This document shows, piece after piece, positions 61,141-64,000 of a DNA stretch of 64,000 bases. Position 1 is the first letter of the stretch. Each line of letters starts with the position of its first letter. Source of the stretch: Shewanella sp. SR44-3 (GTDB taxonomy: Bacteria > Pseudomonadota > Gammaproteobacteria > Enterobacterales > Shewanellaceae); assembly GCF_014163735.1 (NCBI RefSeq), contig NZ_JACJDV010000006.1, forward strand, positions 1 to 64,000, given 5' to 3'. The notes below the pieces were generated by a model, which was given only the letters and a program-made list of their open reading frames with translations, had not been told where the DNA came from and did not search any database. Position numbers and translations under genes: made by a program.

Positions 61141-62637
61141 TTATTTATGTTCGGCCATGACACGGCCTGCTTCATGGAATAATTCAGTGGTTTGCTCACA
61201 AGGCGCATCGTCTAGGTGTGAAACCACCCAAATCACCACACTACTGACCACAAATCCTGGGATCATTTCATACATTACACTGCTTAAACTGCTGCCATCG
61301 GCAAGCACCGGGGCATAAATCCAAAACAATACTGTTACAGCACCAGAGATGATGCCCGCCATTGCAGCCTTGTGAGTTAAGTTCGCCTTATAGAGGCTAA
61401 ATAACACCAAAGGGCCAAAGGCGGCACCAAAGCCTGCCCAAGCATTACTCACTAAGGATAAAATGCTATTGCTGCGATCCAGAGCCAACAAGCTGGCGAC
61501 AATACCTACACCTGCAACACCAAAACGCCCTAGCTTAACCATATCTTTTTCGCTAGCCTCTTTATTAGACACCACACGATAAATATCTTCTGTCAGTGAA
61601 CTTGACGACACCAACAACTGGCTTGAAATCGTACTCATAATGGCGGCTAAAATTGCAGCCAATAAGAAGCCACTGATAAGCGGGTGGAACAACAACTCAG
61701 AAAATACAATGAAGATGGTTTCAGGGTCTTTCAACGTCATTTCAAATTTATTGGCATAGGCAATACCCACAAGTCCTGTGGCTAATGCACCGACTATAGT
61801 CACTGTCATCCAGCTCATGCCAATGCGCCTTGCCGTTTTCACATCACTCAGCGAACGGATTGCCATAAAGCGCACTATGATATGTGGCTGACCAAAATAG
61901 CCAAGGCCCCATGACAGGCTAGAAATAAGTCCCAACATGGTGACATTTTGCATGCCTTCGGAAAATTGTGGGATCGACTGATATGCAAAATCCATCATCT
62001 TATCTGCGCTGTTAAATTCTTGAAAAGCAACAACCGGCACCAGTACCAGCGCGATAAACATAATACAGCCTTGGACAAAATCCGTCAGGCTCACAGCTAA
62101 AAAACCACCCAGCAAGGTATAAGACACCACGACCCCTAAGGTGACGATTAAGCCCAGCTCATAATTCAGATTAAATGCCGATTCAAATAACTTACCGCCA
62201 GCCACTAAACCTGCAGAAGTGTACAAAGTAAAGAACACCACAATAATCACCGCAGCAACTATGCGTATTTTACTGTTAGGCGCATTAAAGCGTTTAGCAA
62301 AAAACTCTGGGATAGTCAGCGCGTTATTAGCAACTTCTGTGTATACCCTTAGTTTTGGTGCAACCACCAGATAATTAACCAAGGCACCAATCAACAGGCC
62401 AATAGCAATATAAATAGTCTCAAACCCGACCAGGAACATGGCACCGGGTAAGCCCATCAACATCCAGCCGCTCATATCTGAGGCACCCGCTGACAGTGCA
62501 GTCACCTGTGGGCTCACCTGACGGCCGCCAAGAATATAGCCAGACACGTCACTGGTAGAACGGCGATAAGCAAAAAGACCTATGGCCAACATGGCCACGA
62601 AATATAATCCTAGGGATACATAAGTTAATGCTGGCAT
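61141..62637 (-). CDS. putP: Sodium/proline symporter PutP
   Basis: 498 residues, solute-sodium symporter family with about 13 helices. The PutP signature GASDMSGWMLMGLPGAMFL (about residues 52-70) and GLVAGGKLFESAF are present. It imports proline with sodium. Here it is co-transcribed with proBA, joining uptake and synthesis, which suggests proline as an osmolyte. Confidence 0.93.
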   Translation of the reverse strand: MPALTYVSLGLYFVAMLAIGLFAYRRSTSDVSGYILGGRQVSPQVTALSAGASDMSGWMLMGLPGAMFLVGFETIYIAIGLLIGALVNYLVVAPKLRVYTEVANNALTIPEFFAKRFNAPNSKIRIVAAVIIVVFFTLYTSAGLVAGGKLFESAFNLNYELGLIVTLGVVVSYTLLGGFLAVSLTDFVQGCIMFIALVLVPVVAFQEFNSADKMMDFAYQSIPQFSEGMQNVTMLGLISSLSWGLGYFGQPHIIVRFMAIRSLSDVKTARRIGMSWMTVTIVGALATGLVGIAYANKFEMTLKDPETIFIVFSELLFHPLISGFLLAAILAAIMSTISSQLLVSSSSLTEDIYRVVSNKEASEKDMVKLGRFGVAGVGIVASLLALDRSNSILSLVSNAWAGFGAAFGPLVLFSLYKANLTHKAAMAGIISGAVTVLFWIYAPVLADGSSLSSVMYEMIPGFVVSSVVIWVVSHLDDAPCEQTTELFHEAGRVMAEHK

Positions 62638-62640
62638 AAA

Positions 62641-62817
62641 TTACAGCTCTCCAATCGCTTTGTTATTTTGAATCACATTAGGTTTCAACATGACAAAAAG
62701 ATAGGTGCTTAATACAGCGCATAAACACAATAATTGACACGCCTCTTTTAGCGTTAAACTCAAGCGGGCTAACGCACGAGTGATGAAATTGTCTTCGGTT
62801 ACATTGTCAAATGACAT
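62641..62817 (-). CDS. Small single-span membrane protein before putP
   Basis: 58 residues starting MSFDNVTEDNFITRALARLS, with one hydrophobic segment (about 27-45, ACQLLCLCAVLSTYLFVML). GGAGG lies 5 bp upstream of the ATG at 62817. Its stop is 3 bp before the putP start, so the two are probably coupled. I do not recognise the family; a small PutP accessory subunit is possible. The Shine-Dalgarno is better than that of most neighbours. Confidence 0.7.
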   Translation of the reverse strand: MSFDNVTEDNFITRALARLSLTLKEACQLLCLCAVLSTYLFVMLKPNVIQNNKAIGEL

Positions 62818-62899
62818 GCTGACCTCCAGTTTGTTTTTGACAAAAAAAAACACCAACATAGTTAGTGCTGTAACTATTGTACCTCATTTAGCTAGCCAG

Positions 62900-62928
62900 T
62901 TTCTACCCAACTACGGTATTTTGTCCAA
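62900..62928 (-). promoter_or_regulatory. Possible promoter of the putP-proBA operon
   Basis: TTGGAC (62923-62928), 17-bp spacer, TAGAAA (62900-62905). The -10 is weak; a TACAAT 25 bp nearer to the gene is an alternative. Confidence 0.35.
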
Positions 62929-63116
62929 TAAATAACAACTTATGTGATCTAAATTAGATGTGTACATGGTTTGAACTATTAGTAATCATAGCCTTAGACT
63001 GCTACAGCTTTACTCGTCATTCCAAGCGTAGTATTACCAATTGTATTAACTTCCTGCTCATTCTGCGGGAGCATCTGGCGCGAGCAAAATCTGAACATTA
63101 CTTGCTCTGTTGCAAC

Positions 63117-63150
63117 AAAAAGCCCCTAGCGATTCGCTTAGGGGCTTTTA
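63117..63150 (-). terminator. gsp operon terminator (after gspN)
   Basis: AAAGCCCCTAAGCG-AATC-GCTAGGGGCTTTTT on the minus strand, 24 bp after the gspN stop, with flanking A and T tracts. Confidence 0.9.
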
Positions 63151-63173
63151 TTTTTAAAGCGGTTATCTGGGGC

Positions 63174-63935
63174 TTACATTATTGGCAAACGACCTTGGTA
63201 GTTAACTGGGTAGTAACCTTGGCTGTCGGGTTTACCTAGATAAGCTAATGAGTTGCGCATGTCTTGAGGTTGGCCGTCGGTGGCTTTGACTTTAGCGGTG
63301 ACTTTTATTGAATTATCAGCACCAAGTAAAATCAGCCCGCTGATGCCTAATTTGTTGTCCGCCTCTGTCATGCTTACAGCCACTTGGCCGTCTTGACAGC
63401 TTAATGCTAGCGCCATATTGCCTAATGGATATTCACCAAACTGGTTTTTCATATCGGCATGGTTTAAGAATAACTTTCCCGATAACTGCTCACACCAAGG
63501 CTTGCCTTGAATAAAATCTGCCACCATAAGGCTAACTTCGCCTTGGATTTGCGTGCCAAAGGGCAACCTAGCCCCAGCGATTAAGAAGCTGTTGGGTGCA
63601 TCGAAACGCAGTCCTTGCACTTTAACCCCTGATAGTGACCAGCTCACATCGGCTTTACCGCTCACCGCAGTGGCGCGGTTACCTAAGTTGATGTCGACAT
63701 TAGCTTGCCCCAACAATAGCGCCCATGGGCTTAATTGCCATTTCAGCTGCTCTATTTGCCTTGGGCCAATTTGTACTAAGTCAATTTGACCATTCCACAC
63801 ACTGCCAGTCACTCCTGAAAGGCTAACGTTGGCGGGTAATGGCGCTATGCTGACGAGCCATTTTGTTGGTAAGTAGACCACTAAAAATATTAGATACAGG
63901 GCTACGGCTAGAATAATTTTTTTACTCAAACTCAC
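63174..63935 (-). CDS. gspN: Type II secretion system protein N
   Basis: 253 residues, inner-membrane anchored (helix about 7-27) with a periplasmic domain. Landmarks are VSLSGVTGSVWNGQ and the C-terminal YLGKPDSQGYYPVNYQGRLP. GspN is a non-essential accessory of the T2S machine, usually last in the operon. The start is GTG with TAGG upstream, 11 bp after the gspM stop. Confidence 0.93.
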   Translation of the reverse strand: MSLSKKIILAVALYLIFLVVYLPTKWLVSIAPLPANVSLSGVTGSVWNGQIDLVQIGPRQIEQLKWQLSPWALLLGQANVDINLGNRATAVSGKADVSWSLSGVKVQGLRFDAPNSFLIAGARLPFGTQIQGEVSLMVADFIQGKPWCEQLSGKLFLNHADMKNQFGEYPLGNMALALSCQDGQVAVSMTEADNKLGISGLILLGADNSIKVTAKVKATDGQPQDMRNSLAYLGKPDSQGYYPVNYQGRLPIM

Positions 63936-63946
63936 GATTTACCTAC

Positions 63947-64000
63947 TTATTGAGACAACTGAATGCGTCTAACTTTAACTATGCCTTGGGCATCGGATTC
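63947..64000 (-). CDS. gspM: 3' end of type II secretion protein M (partial)
   Basis: The last 17 codons, ending GIVKVRRIQLSQ and stop, run off the right edge. The VxVRRxxL ending and the place directly before gspN identify GspM; the rest of the gsp operon lies to the right. Confidence 0.75.
   Translation of the reverse strand, partial: ESDAQGIVKVRRIQLSQ

Larger units (their letters stand above)
62818..63173. other. Intergenic region between the proline operon and gspN
   Basis: 355 bp. It holds a candidate promoter for the proline operon (62900-62928) and the gspN terminator (63117-63150). The remainder is unrecognised; a plus-strand frame at 62958-63239 is not coding-like. Confidence 0.5.

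Noticed and set aside
62958-63239. 93-codon plus-strand frame between putP and gspN
   Set aside because: It crosses the gspN terminator and runs into gspN antisense; no ribosome binding site or family resemblance.

Overview
The window reads as the chromosome of a Shewanella-like marine gammaproteobacterium. The evidence is a scyA-type cytochrome c5 gene lying between the two divergent halves of a ccm cytochrome c maturation locus, next to a complete rpoBC-str-S10-spc-alpha ribosomal block on one strand, with E. coli-like protein sizes throughout. The genus is inferred from gene order and protein similarity, not from a database search.

Layout. 1-620: upstream part of an rRNA operon that runs off the left edge (rrn P1-type promoter on the minus strand). 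621-8734: cytochrome c maturation (ccmF-ccmG-ccmH leftward; ccmI, scyA and ccmABCDE to the right). 9139-39615: one long minus-strand block, read from high to low coordinates: secE-nusG, rplKA, rplJL-rpoBC, rpsL-rpsG-fusA-tuf, S10 operon (rpsJ to rpsQ), spc operon (rplN to secY-rpmJ), alpha operon (rpsM-rpsK-rpsD-rpoA-rplQ). 39985-40264: tRNA-Thr, tRNA-Tyr and tRNA-Gly; the second tuf gene that normally follows this cluster is absent. 40494-43514: coaA, birA, murB. 43765-45291: a PKD-repeat lipoprotein.

45495-58482 is an accessory island and the most interesting part of the window. It holds an acyl-homoserine-lactone synthase (LuxI family), a degenerate RibD-like protein, a three-gene MacB-like exporter, a LuxR-family receptor, a peptide ABC exporter, a class III lanthionine synthetase (LanKC) and eight tandem tiny precursor genes of 29-34 codons. 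All eight precursors share a class III leader motif (ILxLQxLA) and an invariant WSTISNHC core that fits the SxxSxxC pattern for labionin or lanthionine rings. Lux-box-like palindromes lie upstream of the precursor array, upstream of the RibD-like/exporter operon and near luxI. The simplest reading is a quorum-sensing-controlled class III lanthipeptide system with many copies of nearly one product.

58738-62817: proline operon (small membrane protein, putP, proB, proA). 63174-64000: end of a type II secretion operon (gspM 3' end, gspN).

Start codons were moved from the longest reading frame to an internal start where a ribosome binding site or family length supported it (ccmG, ccmI, ccmD, secY, rplB, rpsL, rpoB, coaA, murB, luxI, luxR, the membrane fusion protein, the peptide exporter, the small ORF before putP). 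Promoters, lux boxes and leader RNAs were called by eye and are predictions.
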